A DNA stretch of 64,000 nt from BAIKAL-G1 sp943370385 (GTDB taxonomy: Bacteria; Cyanobacteriota; Cyanobacteriia; PCC-6307; Cyanobiaceae): the NCBI GenBank assembly GCA_943370385.1, contig CALRQT020000006.1, forward strand, positions 62,001 to 126,000, in the 5' to 3' direction. Under the pieces are notes generated by a model. The model saw only the letters and a program-made list of their open reading frames with translations, was not told where the DNA came from and searched no databases. Position numbers and translations under genes: made by a program. How positions within the stretch are numbered: position 1 is the stretch's first letter; every line of letters begins with the position of its first letter. This document shows, one piece after another, positions 23,046 through 31,592 of this stretch.

Positions 23046-24938
23046 TCACTTGGTCTCAGTGAATTCGGCGTCGATCACGTCATCAGCGCCATCGCTGCTG
23101 GCACCGGCCGCGGCTTCGCTGCTGGCGCCATCGGCACCGGCCTGCTGATACACCGAGGCACCCAGGGCATAGAGCTCCTGCTGGAGTTCGTCGAAGAGGG
23201 GCTTGAGGCTGTCGAAGTCCTCGTTTTGCAGCGCCTCGTTGAGTTTGGTGCGCTTCTCTTCCACCTTGGCCTTGGCCTCGGCGGACACCTTGTCGCCCAG
23301 CTCGCCGAGTTGCTTCTCGGCCTGATACGCCAGGGTTTCGGCCTGGTTCTTCAGGTCGATGCGCTCGCGCTTCTCCTTATCGACCGAGGCATTGGCCTCG
23401 GCGTCCTTCACCATCTTCTCCACCTCGTTGTCACTGAGGGTGGAGGCGCCGGTGATCGAGATGCTCTGCTCCTTGCCGCTGCCCTTGTCCTTGGCGGTCA
23501 CGCTCAAGATGCCGTTGGCGTCGATGTCGAAGGTCACTTCGATCTGGGGCACGCCCCGGGGGGCCGGGGGGATGCCATCGAGGCGGAAGGTTCCGAGCGA
23601 CTTGTTGTCGCTGGCCATCTCGCGCTCGCCCTGGAGCACGTGGATTTCCACGTTGGTCTGGCCATCCACCGCGGTGGAATACACCTCCGATTTCTTGGTG
23701 GGGATCGTGGTGTTGCGGGTGATCATCTTGGTCATCACACCGCCCAGGGTTTCCACGCCTAGGGAGAGGGGGGTCACATCCAGCAGCAGGATGTCCTTCA
23801 CCTCACCGGCCAGCACACCGCCCTGGATGGCGGCACCCACGGCCACCACTTCGTCGGGGTTGACGGTTTGGTTGGGGTCCTTGCCGGTGACGCGCTTGAC
23901 CAGCTCCAGCACGGCGGGGATGCGGGTCGAGCCGCCCACCATCACCACCTCGTCCAGTTCGCTGGAGGAGAGCTTGGCGTCCTTGAGGGCCTGCTCCACC
24001 GGCACGCGGCAGCGGTCGATCAGCTTGGAGGCGAGCTCCTCGAACTTGGCCCGGGTGAGGGTGAGGTCGAGGTGCTTGGGGCCTTCGGGCGTGGCCGTGA
24101 TGAACGGCAGGTTGATTTCGCTCTGGCCGGCGCTGGAGAGCTCGATCTTGGCCTTTTCAGCGGCCTCGGTGAGGCGCTGCAGGGCCTGCTTGTCCTGGCG
24201 CAGGTCGATGCCTTCGTTGCTCTTGAAGCTGGCGGCCAGGTAATCAACGATCACCTTGTCGAAGTCGTCGCCGCCCAAGTGGGTGTCGCCGGAGGTGGAG
24301 AGCACCTCGAACACGCCATCGCCCACTTCGAGCACGGACACGTCGAAGGTGCCGCCGCCCAGGTCGAAGACCAGGATGCGCTCGTTGCTCTTGCGATCGA
24401 GGCCGTAGGCCAGGGCGGCGGCGGTGGGCTCGTTGATGATGCGCAGCACCTCAAGGCCGGCGATCTTGCCGGCGTCCTTGGTGGCCTGGCGCTGGGAGTC
24501 GTTGAAGTAGGCGGGCACCGTGATTACCGCCTGGGTGACGGTTTCACCGAGGTACTTGCCGGCGTCTTCGGCCAGCTTGCGCAGCACCTGGGCGCTCACC
24601 TCTTCCGGGGCGAACTGCTTGCTCAGCACCGGGCACTTCACCTTCACATTGGCGCCGACTTTCTCGACGCCATAGCTCACTTCCTTCGATTCTTCGGTGA
24701 CCTCATCGACGCGGCGGCCGATGAAACGCTTCACCGAATAGAAAGTGTTTTCCGGGTTCATCACCGCCTGGCGTTTGGCGATCTGACCCACCAGTTGGTC
24801 CTGGTTCTTGGTGTAGGCCACGACGGAGGGCGTGGTGCGGAAGCCCTCGGCATTGGCGATCACGGTGGGCTTGCCGCCCTCCATCACCGCAACGCAGCTG
24901 TTCGTGGTGCCAAGGTCAATTCCGACAACCTTGCCCAT
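23046..24938 (-). CDS. dnaK: molecular chaperone DnaK (Hsp70)
   Basis: ATP-driven chaperone, 630 residues. Actin-like nucleotide domain with VGIDLGTTNSCVAVMEGG, VFDLGGGTFDVSVLE and VVMVGGSTRIPAV; substrate domain from about residue 385; acidic tail ending DDVIDAEFTETK, the usual bacterial tail. The ATG at 24938 is preceded by AGGAGG nine bases upstream. No grpE or dnaJ is adjacent, which fits one of the several separate dnaK genes of cyanobacteria. I see no CIRCE element in the 150-bp upstream gap. Divergent from aroE. Confidence 0.97.
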   Translation of the reverse strand: MGKVVGIDLGTTNSCVAVMEGGKPTVIANAEGFRTTPSVVAYTKNQDQLVGQIAKRQAVMNPENTFYSVKRFIGRRVDEVTEESKEVSYGVEKVGANVKVKCPVLSKQFAPEEVSAQVLRKLAEDAGKYLGETVTQAVITVPAYFNDSQRQATKDAGKIAGLEVLRIINEPTAAALAYGLDRKSNERILVFDLGGGTFDVSVLEVGDGVFEVLSTSGDTHLGGDDFDKVIVDYLAASFKSNEGIDLRQDKQALQRLTEAAEKAKIELSSAGQSEINLPFITATPEGPKHLDLTLTRAKFEELASKLIDRCRVPVEQALKDAKLSSSELDEVVMVGGSTRIPAVLELVKRVTGKDPNQTVNPDEVVAVGAAIQGGVLAGEVKDILLLDVTPLSLGVETLGGVMTKMITRNTTIPTKKSEVYSTAVDGQTNVEIHVLQGEREMASDNKSLGTFRLDGIPPAPRGVPQIEVTFDIDANGILSVTAKDKGSGKEQSISITGASTLSDNEVEKMVKDAEANASVDKEKRERIDLKNQAETLAYQAEKQLGELGDKVSAEAKAKVEEKRTKLNEALQNEDFDSLKPLFDELQQELYALGASVYQQAGADGASSEAAAGASSDGADDVIDAEFTETK

Positions 24939-25088
24939 GGATAGCAACCTCCTGAATGAGGGTTTTGAACTGAAGGCATCCTCATCAGTGGCCCCCACGG
25001 GGGGCTAGGGGTGGTTGCCGAACCCGGCCGTACGGTGCCGCCAACCGCCGCGCCCCAGACCCCACCGCCAGCGCCGCCCCCTTCTCCA

Positions 25089-26054
25089 ATGTCAGCAGCC
25101 ATTACCGGAGCCACAGCCCTGGTGGGCGTTCTCGGCAATCCGGTGCGCCATAGCCTCTCGCCGGCCATGCATAACTCCGCCCTGGCCGAGCTGGGCCTGA
25201 ACTGGGTGTACCTGGCCCTGCCGGCGCCGCCGGAGCGCCTCGAGCAGGTGCTCGACGGCCTGGAGGCGGTGGGTTGCCGCGGCCTCAACGTCACCATTCC
25301 CCACAAGCAGGCGGTGGTGTCCCTGGTGGCGGAGCTCAGCCCCCTGGCCCGCCGGCTCGGGGCGGTGAACACCCTGGTGCCCCGAGCCGAAGGCGGCTGG
25401 TTGGGCACCAACACCGATGTTGAAGGCTTCCTGGCCCCCCTGCGCAGCGGCGCCTTCGGCCCCTGGAGGGGCAAGCGGGCGCTGGTGTTGGGCTGCGGCG
25501 GCAGTGCCCTGGCCGTGGTGGCGGGCCTGGTGGAACTGGGCCTGGACGCGATCCAGGTGGCCGGCCGCCAACCCGCGACCCTGGAGGCCTTTCTGGCCAC
25601 CTGCGCCGGCTGGAGCGAGGCCACCCGGCTGGAGGGCCTGGCCTGGGTTGAAGCCCCGGGCTCCGGGCCAGAAGGGCCTGGATCGCCGTTGGTGACGAGC
25701 CCTGGGTCTGGGCCCAGCCCCCTGGCGGAGGCCCTGGCCGGCGCCGACCTGGTCGTGAACACCACACCCGTGGGGATGGCCTCTGCCACCGATCCCGACG
25801 CCGCCCAGCGCTGCCCCCTGGGGGCCCTGGAGCTGGCGGCCCTCCAGCCCCGCACCCTTGTGTACGACCTGATCTACACGCCCCGGCCCAGCCAGCTGCT
25901 GCGCCAGGCGGCCGCCCGGGGCTGCCCCAGCCTCGATGGGCTGGAGATGCTGGTGCACCAGGGGGCGGCCGCCCTGCGCCACTGGAGTGGCCTCACCGAG
26001 ATCCCCGTGGACGCCATGCGCCAGGCCGCCCTGGCGGAATTGGGCCACGGCTGA
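25089..26054 (+). CDS. aroE: shikimate dehydrogenase
   Basis: NADPH-dependent reduction of 3-dehydroshikimate to shikimate. 321 residues from ATG 25089. Substrate motif SLSPAMHNSAL, catalytic Lys in NVTIPHKQAV and Asp in TNTDVEGF. NADP-binding glycine loop LGCGGSALAVV. DAHP synthase of the same pathway is in this window at 3177, but the two are not linked in an operon. A Pro/Gly-rich insertion near residue 200 makes it slightly longer than usual. Confidence 0.95.
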   Translation: MSAAITGATALVGVLGNPVRHSLSPAMHNSALAELGLNWVYLALPAPPERLEQVLDGLEAVGCRGLNVTIPHKQAVVSLVAELSPLARRLGAVNTLVPRAEGGWLGTNTDVEGFLAPLRSGAFGPWRGKRALVLGCGGSALAVVAGLVELGLDAIQVAGRQPATLEAFLATCAGWSEATRLEGLAWVEAPGSGPEGPGSPLVTSPGSGPSPLAEALAGADLVVNTTPVGMASATDPDAAQRCPLGALELAALQPRTLVYDLIYTPRPSQLLRQAAARGCPSLDGLEMLVHQGAAALRHWSGLTEIPVDAMRQAALAELGHG

Positions 26055-26155
26055 AGCCGACTGAGGGTGCAGGGTGGGGGTGCAGGCGCTGGTGCCCAGT
26101 CCCGAGCCAAGTCCCCAGCCCGGCGGGCCTAGCCTGGGACCAGCTTCCCTTCCCC

Positions 26156-26623
26156 ATGGCGTCGATTCCGATCTGGCAACGGCTGTTGGCCGTGTTGGCC
26201 TACTTGCTGCCCTGGAGCGATGGGGTGCCCTTCGGCCGCTATTTGTTTCCCCTGTTTCCGCCTCTGCAGTGGCTGACCTTGCCGGCCCTGCCAGTGCTGA
26301 TGGTTCAGCAGATGGTGCCCTTTGGCGGCTTCCTGCTGTTCCTAGTGCTGTATTTGGCCGTGGTGCGCAACCAGAAGGTGCCCTATTACCTGCGGTTCCA
26401 AGTGCTGCAGGCGATCTTGATCGACATCGTGCTGGTGGTGGTGAGCCTGGCCTTCTCCGTGCTGCTGGCGCCCCTGGGCGCCGGGTTTGCCGTGCGCACC
26501 CTCAGCAACACCGTGTTTTTGGCGGTGTTGCTGCTGGTGGCGTTCGCGGTCGTCGAGTGCCTGCGGGGCCGCCAGGCGGAGATCCCCAGCCTTTCCGAGG
26601 CCGTGCGCATGCAGCTCTATTGA
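26156..26623 (+). CDS. Tic20 family protein (Ycf60-like)
   Basis: 155 residues, four transmembrane helices, with the Tic20 pattern RLLAVLAYLLPWSDG near the N-terminus and PYYLRFQVLQAILIDIV in the middle. Cyanobacterial homologue of the chloroplast inner-envelope protein-import channel component; its bacterial role is not settled. It lies 101 bases after aroE and upstream of rpsF on the same strand. Confidence 0.9.
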   Translation: MASIPIWQRLLAVLAYLLPWSDGVPFGRYLFPLFPPLQWLTLPALPVLMVQQMVPFGGFLLFLVLYLAVVRNQKVPYYLRFQVLQAILIDIVLVVVSLAFSVLLAPLGAGFAVRTLSNTVFLAVLLLVAFAVVECLRGRQAEIPSLSEAVRMQLY

Positions 26624-26763
26624 CGGGCCCCGGTTGACGGGCCATCCAAGCCGCCAGCCCTGACCTGGGGGGGCAGGCCCCCTGCCGCGATACATTGGGC
26701 AATCCGCCGTTGGCAGCCCGCACCCAGGCCGCCAGCCCTCGTCCAAGTCGGATCGTCCCGGTC

Positions 26764-27135
26764 ATGTCCCAGAAGCCCTACTACGAAACCATGTACATCC
26801 TTCGTCCGGACATCCCGGAGGAAGAGGTGGAAACCCATGTCAGCAAGTACCGCGACCTGGTGACCGAGGCCGGCGCCGAGGTGCTCGACACCCAGATGCG
26901 TGGTAAGCGCCGCCTGGCCTACACGATCGCTGGCCACAAGGAAGGCATCTACGTGCAGCTCACCCACAACGGCGATGGCCAGCAGGTGGCCACCCTGGAG
27001 CGGGCCATGCGCCTCAGCGAAGACGTGATCCGCTATCTCACCGTCAAGCAGGAGGGTCCCCTGCCCGCCCCCCGCACTGGCCCGATTCCCACGGTCACCA
27101 CCGAAGCGGCTGCCCTGGAAACCGTCGAAGCCTGA
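26764..27135 (+). CDS. rpsF: 30S ribosomal protein S6
   Basis: 123 residues beginning MSQKPYYETMYILRPDI, with LDTQMRGKRRLAYTI and YVQLTHNGDG, standard S6. An Ala/Pro/Thr-rich C-terminal extension (after VIRYLTVKQEG) is common in picocyanobacteria. Monocistronic in appearance, with an intrinsic terminator 30 bases after the stop. Confidence 0.96.
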   Translation: MSQKPYYETMYILRPDIPEEEVETHVSKYRDLVTEAGAEVLDTQMRGKRRLAYTIAGHKEGIYVQLTHNGDGQQVATLERAMRLSEDVIRYLTVKQEGPLPAPRTGPIPTVTTEAAALETVEA

Positions 27136-27165
27136 GGCTTTCCCGGTTCTTACCGCCTTAGTCTG

Positions 27166-27198
27166 CCCCTGGGCCGCTTACTGCGGTTCAGGGGTTTT
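27166..27198 (+). terminator. intrinsic terminator of rpsF
   Basis: CCCCTGGGCCGC-TTACT-GCGGTTCAGGGG followed by TTTT. A 12-bp stem with two G-T pairs. Confidence 0.8.
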
Positions 27199-27349
27199 GA
27201 TTTGGCTTGCCTTGGGGCCCGTTGCTGAAGCTGGGCCGCCCTAACGCCTAGGCACTGCCAGCCCGAACGCCGGCGCGGCTGGTGGTCGGCCCTGGGCCTG
27301 CCGAGCCGCTGCCCGCTTAGCCACCAAAGGGTCCCGGTCCTGGCGAAGA

Positions 27350-27868
27350 TTGGAAGCGTTCCTGTCCCCCGGTCCCCTGGAGCAGCCATCCCCCACGGAC
27401 CAGCCTTCCCCTGCGGCACAGCCTTCCCCTGCGGAACAACCCTCCCCTGCGGAACAGCCATCGCCAGGGATCCCGAGCACCCCGAGGCTTGCCCAAGCCC
27501 CATCCCCGGAGCTGGCCGCGGCCCTGGCGGCTGCCCGCCAGGAGTTGGAGCAGAGCGTGGGCCAGCTGGCGGAGCTGGAACAGCTGATCGTCGATCTGCC
27601 GGGCATTTTTGAGCGCAAGTTCGCCCAGCGGCTCCAGCCCTTACTGGAACGCCAGCGGCTGCTCAGCGAGGACAACCACGCCCTGCGGGAGCACCTGCAG
27701 CTCGTGCTGCCGCCGGCCCGGGAGGGGCAAGCCCGCCTTGGGCCCCGGCCAGCGGATCCAGCGGGATCGGACCAGGCTCCAGCCAGCCCAAGCCCAGCCC
27801 AGGGCACGCCTGCCTGGCGGCGGCGTCTGCACCAGGCCACCCGGCGCCTGCTGCGTCGGGAGCCTTGA
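27350..27868 (+). CDS. hypothetical protein with QPSPxx repeats and a coiled-coil core
   Basis: 172 residues from a TTG. The N-terminal part has five tandem six-residue repeats (QPSPTD, QPSPAA, QPSPAE, QPSPAE, QPSPGI), encoded by 18-bp DNA units at 27383-27472. A helical coiled-coil section (ELAAALAAARQELEQSVGQL, then FERKFAQRLQPLLERQRLLSEDN) and a basic tail follow. The coiled-coil part resembles small hypothetical proteins of picocyanobacteria; I do not recognise a function. Convergent with argG. The start could be further downstream. Confidence 0.6.
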   Translation: MEAFLSPGPLEQPSPTDQPSPAAQPSPAEQPSPAEQPSPGIPSTPRLAQAPSPELAAALAAARQELEQSVGQLAELEQLIVDLPGIFERKFAQRLQPLLERQRLLSEDNHALREHLQLVLPPAREGQARLGPRPADPAGSDQAPASPSPAQGTPAWRRRLHQATRRLLRREP

Positions 27869-27898
27869 CCAGGCCCTGGTCAGGGGCCCAGGCCCCGA

Positions 27899-29128
27899 TC
27901 AGCGGCGGCGGGCGGCGGCCCAGAGACGGGTCGGCAGGCCCCACACGTAGATGAAGCCTTCGGCGGCGCGGTGGTCGAACTGGTCTTCGGCGCCGTAGGT
28001 GGCCATGTCGGGCACATAGAGGCTGTCGCTGGTGCTGCTGCGGCCGATCACGGTGGCGTTGCCCTTGTGCAGCTTCAGGCGCACGCTGCCATTAACGGTG
28101 CGCTGGGTGCGCTCGATGAAGCCATCGAGGGCATCCTTGAGCGGGCCATACCAAAGGCCCTGGTACACCAGGTCAGCCCAGCTCATTTCCAGCTGGCGCT
28201 TGGTGCGCAGCACGTCGGCGGCCAGGGTGAGGCTTTCCAATTCCTGGTGGGCCTTGATCAGCAGCAGCAGGCCCGGGGTTTCGTAGATCTCCCGGCTCTT
28301 GATGCCCACCACCCGGTTTTCGATCATGTCGAGCCGGCCAACGCCATGGCCGCCGGCCAGGGCGTTGGCGCGGCGAATCAGGCTGACCGGATCGAGGCGC
28401 ACGCCATCGATCGCCACCGGATTGCCCTGCTCAAAGGCGATCTCCACCACCTGGGCCGTGTCGGGGGCCGCCTCGATCGAGCAGGTCATCGCATAGACCT
28501 CCTCGGGCGGTTCCACCATCGGATCTTCTAGGGGACCCGCTTCGATGCTGCGGCCCAGCAGGTTGAGGTCGATCGAATAGGGCGATTTCTTACTCACCGG
28601 CGAGGGGATGCCGCAGCGCTCGCCGTAGGCAATCGTTTCCTCACGGCTCATGCCCCATTCGCGCGCGGGGGTGAGCACCTTCAGCTCCGGTGCCAGGGCG
28701 CCGATCGCCACGTCAAAACGCACCTGGTCGTTGCCCTTACCGGTGCAGCCGTGGGCTACGGCATCGGCGCCCACCTCCCGGGCGATTTCCACCAGGCGCC
28801 GGGCGATCAGGGGCCGGGCCAGGGCGGTGGAGAGGGGGTAGCGGCCCTCGTAGAGGGCATTGGCCCGAATCGCCGGGAAGGCGAACTCGTTAATGAAGGG
28901 CTCGATCAGGTCGCCCACGATCGACTGGCTGGCGCCGGAATCGAGGGCCTTCTGGCGGATCGGCTCGAGCTCGTCGCCCTGGCCCAGGTCGGCGGCGAAG
29001 GTGATCACCTCCTCCACACCCCACTCCTGCTTCAGGTAGGGAATGCAGACACTGGTATCGACGCCACCGGAATAGGCCAGGACCACCTTCTTGGCCCGGG
29101 GTTGGTTCGCCTGGCTGCTGGCCGTCAT
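27899..29128 (-). CDS. argG: argininosuccinate synthase
   Basis: ATP-dependent joining of citrulline and aspartate in arginine synthesis. 409 residues. N-terminal PP-loop VLAYSGGVDTSVC, then GCTGKGNDQVRFD and SKKSPYSIDLNLLGRSIEAG, all standard. Start is the ATG at 29128 giving MTASSQANQPRAKK; the frame extends upstream without similarity. Its start overlaps the stop of the small membrane-protein gene (ATGA overlap). Confidence 0.97.
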   Translation of the reverse strand: MTASSQANQPRAKKVVLAYSGGVDTSVCIPYLKQEWGVEEVITFAADLGQGDELEPIRQKALDSGASQSIVGDLIEPFINEFAFPAIRANALYEGRYPLSTALARPLIARRLVEIAREVGADAVAHGCTGKGNDQVRFDVAIGALAPELKVLTPAREWGMSREETIAYGERCGIPSPVSKKSPYSIDLNLLGRSIEAGPLEDPMVEPPEEVYAMTCSIEAAPDTAQVVEIAFEQGNPVAIDGVRLDPVSLIRRANALAGGHGVGRLDMIENRVVGIKSREIYETPGLLLLIKAHQELESLTLAADVLRTKRQLEMSWADLVYQGLWYGPLKDALDGFIERTQRTVNGSVRLKLHKGNATVIGRSSTSDSLYVPDMATYGAEDQFDHRAAEGFIYVWGLPTRLWAAARRR

Positions 29129-29391
29129 TCCTGTTGCTCCTGACCGGAATGCAGCGATTCTCCCCCGTCGCCGGTTGGCCCCGGCTCGCCAGTCCCTGAA
29201 GTCCAGCCGAGCAGCAGCCAAAGGCCCATCAGGGCCGGCGGTCCCAGCACCAGGAGCATCACCCAGCCCAGGTCGATGGGGAGCGGTTCGGGCCAGCGTT
29301 GCCCCGCCCAAGCCAGGCCGCCGCTGAGCAGCAGGGCTGCCAGCCAGACCGCCAGCAGTTTGGTTCGGGAATTGCTGCGCAGGTGGAGCAC
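29125..29391 (-). CDS. small two-helix membrane protein upstream of argG
   Basis: 88 residues with hydrophobic segments at about 10-30 and 42-64 and a polar Gly/Glu-rich tail. Its TGA overlaps the argG ATG (ATGA), the usual sign of translational coupling, which is the main support for it being a real gene. No family is recognised and I infer no role. Confidence 0.55.
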   Translation of the reverse strand: MLHLRSNSRTKLLAVWLAALLLSGGLAWAGQRWPEPLPIDLGWVMLLVLGPPALMGLWLLLGWTSGTGEPGPTGDGGESLHSGQEQQE

Positions 29392-29458
29392 CGGGGCCTC
29401 GGTTAGGATTGTGGATCGGGTTCAGTTCAGCCCATTGCCGGGTGCCCTGGAGCAGATA

Positions 29459-29725
29459 ATGAGCAACCTCAGCCTCAGCAACCTTGACAGCATCAACCCC
29501 TCGCTGACCCGCTACGGCCGCAGCGAGATGGCTCCGGTGCTGCCCCTACGCGAAGAGCCCGACCTGCTGAGCTGGCTGGAGTCCAGTGGCCGCCTGGTGG
29601 CCGACGAGGAAACCGCTTCGGCCGATGTGAGCACGGTGGAAGAGGAGGAGCTCTCCGCCCTGATGGGTGAGAAGGAGGATTACAACCCCGCCGACGAGCA
29701 GTCCGAAGAAGATTGGGAAGATTGA
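29459..29725 (+). CDS. DUF3134 family protein
   Basis: 88 residues, acidic, with the conserved block NPSLTRYGRSEMAPVLPLREEPDLLSWLES, which is the cyanobacterial DUF3134 signature as I know it. Function unknown. Acidic C-terminus (EKEDYNPADEQSEEDWED). Divergent from the argG-side membrane protein. Confidence 0.8.
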   Translation: MSNLSLSNLDSINPSLTRYGRSEMAPVLPLREEPDLLSWLESSGRLVADEETASADVSTVEEEELSALMGEKEDYNPADEQSEEDWED

Positions 29726-29906
29726 GCTTCGGTAACGCCGGGCCAGGCTTGGTGCCCACCTGGGGCCCTGGAAGCCAGCCCTGCAGGGGCTGTTGATTTA
29801 CCGGCCCCCATTGGCCTAGGCCATTGCCAATGGCCTAGTGCACTGAAATGGCCCCTGTTTGGCGGCCAAGGCTTGAGGAAGACTGGGCTGAGTCATCCCA
29901 GTCCCC

Positions 29907-30995
29907 TTGGCGTTCACCCAACTCCTGGTCCGTCTGCCGGGGAATAGCCGCAGGATCGCGGGCCTCCTGGCCCTGATCCTCCTGGTGTTTTGCGGGCTCA
30001 GCGACTGGCTGGGCCAGGCCCTCCAGCTCAGCCTGCCCCTGCTGATGGGTGCCCTGGTCAGTGGGGCCCTGGTGAGCTGGGGGGTGCCGCGCCTGCGGGC
30101 GCTCAAATTGGGCCAGGTGATCCGCGAGGAGGGACCCCAATCCCACCAAGGCAAGGCCGGCACGCCCACCATGGGGGGGCTGCTGGTGGTTCCGGCGGGT
30201 CTGATCGTCGGCAGCCTGGTGGCGCCCGGCGATGGCCGCCTGCTAGCGGTGGCGGCGATCAGCCTCAGCTATCTGGCGATCGGCGGCATCGACGACTGGC
30301 GTAGCCTCACCCGTCGCACCAACAAGGGCCTCTCGCCCCGGGGCAAGCTGCTGCTCCAGGCCCTCACGGCGGCCGCCTTCCTGGCCTGGGCCTACTGGCA
30401 GCAGCAGCTTGGCGGCGACCTGGCCCTGCCCCTGGGCTGGGTGTTGCCCCTGGGCCTGCTGATCTGGCCCCTTGGCCTGTTTGTGTTCCTGGCCGAAAGT
30501 AACGCCACCAACCTCACCGATGGCCTCGATGGCCTGGCGGCCGGCTGTGGCGCCGTGGTGTTCACGGGCCTGGGGCTGCAATTGATGCTGCGCGGCCATG
30601 ACGGCGATCCGGCCCTGGCCGGCTTCTGTGCTGCCATGGCGGGGGCCTGGCTGGGCTTCCTGGTGCAGAACCGCCACCCCGCCAAGGTGTTCATGGGTGA
30701 TACCGGCTCCCTGGCCATGGGGGCCTGCCTGGCGGCGGTGGCCCTGCTCAGCAACAGCCTCTGGCCCCTGCTGGTGATGGGCGGTGTGTTTTTGGCCGAA
30801 TCCCTCTCGGTGATCCTGCAGGTGTGGGTGTTTAAGGCCACCAAGGGGGCCGATGGCCAGGGCCGGCGCCTGTTCCGCATGGCGCCCCTGCACCACCACT
30901 TCGAGCTGGGTGGCGCCAGCGAACAGCAGGTGGTGGTGGGCCTATGGGCCTGCAGTTTGCTACTGGTACTGGTGGGGCTTGTGCTGGTGCCCTGA
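29907..30995 (+). CDS. mraY: phospho-N-acetylmuramoyl-pentapeptide transferase
   Basis: Makes lipid I from UDP-MurNAc-pentapeptide and undecaprenyl phosphate at the cytoplasmic membrane. 362 residues, about ten transmembrane segments. MraY motifs: EEGPQSHQGKAGTPTMGG, IDDWRSLT (catalytic Asp pair), NATNLTDGLDGLA, MGDTGSLAMG and MAPLHHHFEL (HHH motif). Starts with TTG at 29907. It stands alone, outside a dcw cluster, as is normal in cyanobacteria. Confidence 0.96.
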   Translation: MAFTQLLVRLPGNSRRIAGLLALILLVFCGLSDWLGQALQLSLPLLMGALVSGALVSWGVPRLRALKLGQVIREEGPQSHQGKAGTPTMGGLLVVPAGLIVGSLVAPGDGRLLAVAAISLSYLAIGGIDDWRSLTRRTNKGLSPRGKLLLQALTAAAFLAWAYWQQQLGGDLALPLGWVLPLGLLIWPLGLFVFLAESNATNLTDGLDGLAAGCGAVVFTGLGLQLMLRGHDGDPALAGFCAAMAGAWLGFLVQNRHPAKVFMGDTGSLAMGACLAAVALLSNSLWPLLVMGGVFLAESLSVILQVWVFKATKGADGQGRRLFRMAPLHHHFELGGASEQQVVVGLWACSLLLVLVGLVLVP

Positions 30996-31080
30996 GGCCA
31001 ACCACCCAGGTCAACCCTGCTTAGACCAGGCCTGCCGGCGTGCTTCCGCCCCCCCGCTTTCGCCACCCCCGATCCCTGCC

Positions 31081-31329
31081 ATGGCCTATTTCACCTGGAA
31101 GGAAACCGGCCTCACCGCCGACTGCGCCAGCCTTGAAGCGATGGCCGCCCGGTTGGAGGAAGCCGCGGGCCTGATGCGACGCATGGCCGCCGAAGGCTTT
31201 GTGGTGGAACGCCATGCCGATGGCCAGCACATCACCCATGCCGATGCGGCGGTATTTGAGGCCTACGGCTTCATCAGCGAAGAGCCACCCGTGCGCCAGC
31301 TCACCCTCATGCCGGAATTGACGGAGTGA
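31081..31329 (+). CDS. conserved small hypothetical protein downstream of mraY
   Basis: 82 residues, MAYFTWKETGLTADCASLEAM at the start, helical middle with AARLEEAAGLMRRMAAEGF, then a beta pattern VVERHADGQHITHADAAVFE. It resembles short uncharacterised proteins found across picocyanobacteria; no domain name is certain. The ATG at 31081 is the only sensible start. It ends 42 bases before a small convergent membrane-protein frame. Confidence 0.7.
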   Translation: MAYFTWKETGLTADCASLEAMAARLEEAAGLMRRMAAEGFVVERHADGQHITHADAAVFEAYGFISEEPPVRQLTLMPELTE

Positions 31330-31370
31330 GCCTGGGCGGGGCCGGCGCCTGGCGGCTGTTGCCCATCCGT

Positions 31371-31544
31371 TCAGTTCTTCGGCCGCCGCACATAACCCCA
31401 CACCCAAACCACCACAAAGGCCAGGGACGACAGGGCCAGGTAAACGATCGCGCCTTTCTGCAGATCGGCGATGTCCCAACCAAACAGCAGCCCTGAGGCG
31501 GCATCGCCCGCCGTGGAGAAGCCGAGTAGGGGGAACAGCAACAC
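31371..31544 (-). CDS. 57-residue single-helix membrane protein
   Basis: A short minus-strand frame from GTG (31544; a TTG follows) reads VLLFPLLGFSTAGDAASGLL, FGWDIADLQKGAIVYLALSS and LAFVVVWVWGYVRRPKN, then TGA. It has a clear transmembrane helix (IVYLALSSLAFVVVWVWGYV) and a positive C-terminus. It fits exactly the gap between the hypothetical gene and purT, from which it is divergent. The codon pattern and helix make it a credible small gene, but there is no homology search behind it. Confidence 0.55.
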   Translation of the reverse strand: MLLFPLLGFSTAGDAASGLLFGWDIADLQKGAIVYLALSSLAFVVVWVWGYVRRPKN

Positions 31545-31592
31545 GGGGCATGGCGGGGCAGGATCAGGTCAGTATCCCCTCTGCTGCAGACG

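Noticed and set aside
24939..25088. CIRCE/HrcA operator upstream of dnaK
   Set aside because: No TTAGCACTC-N9-GAGTGCTAA in the gap.
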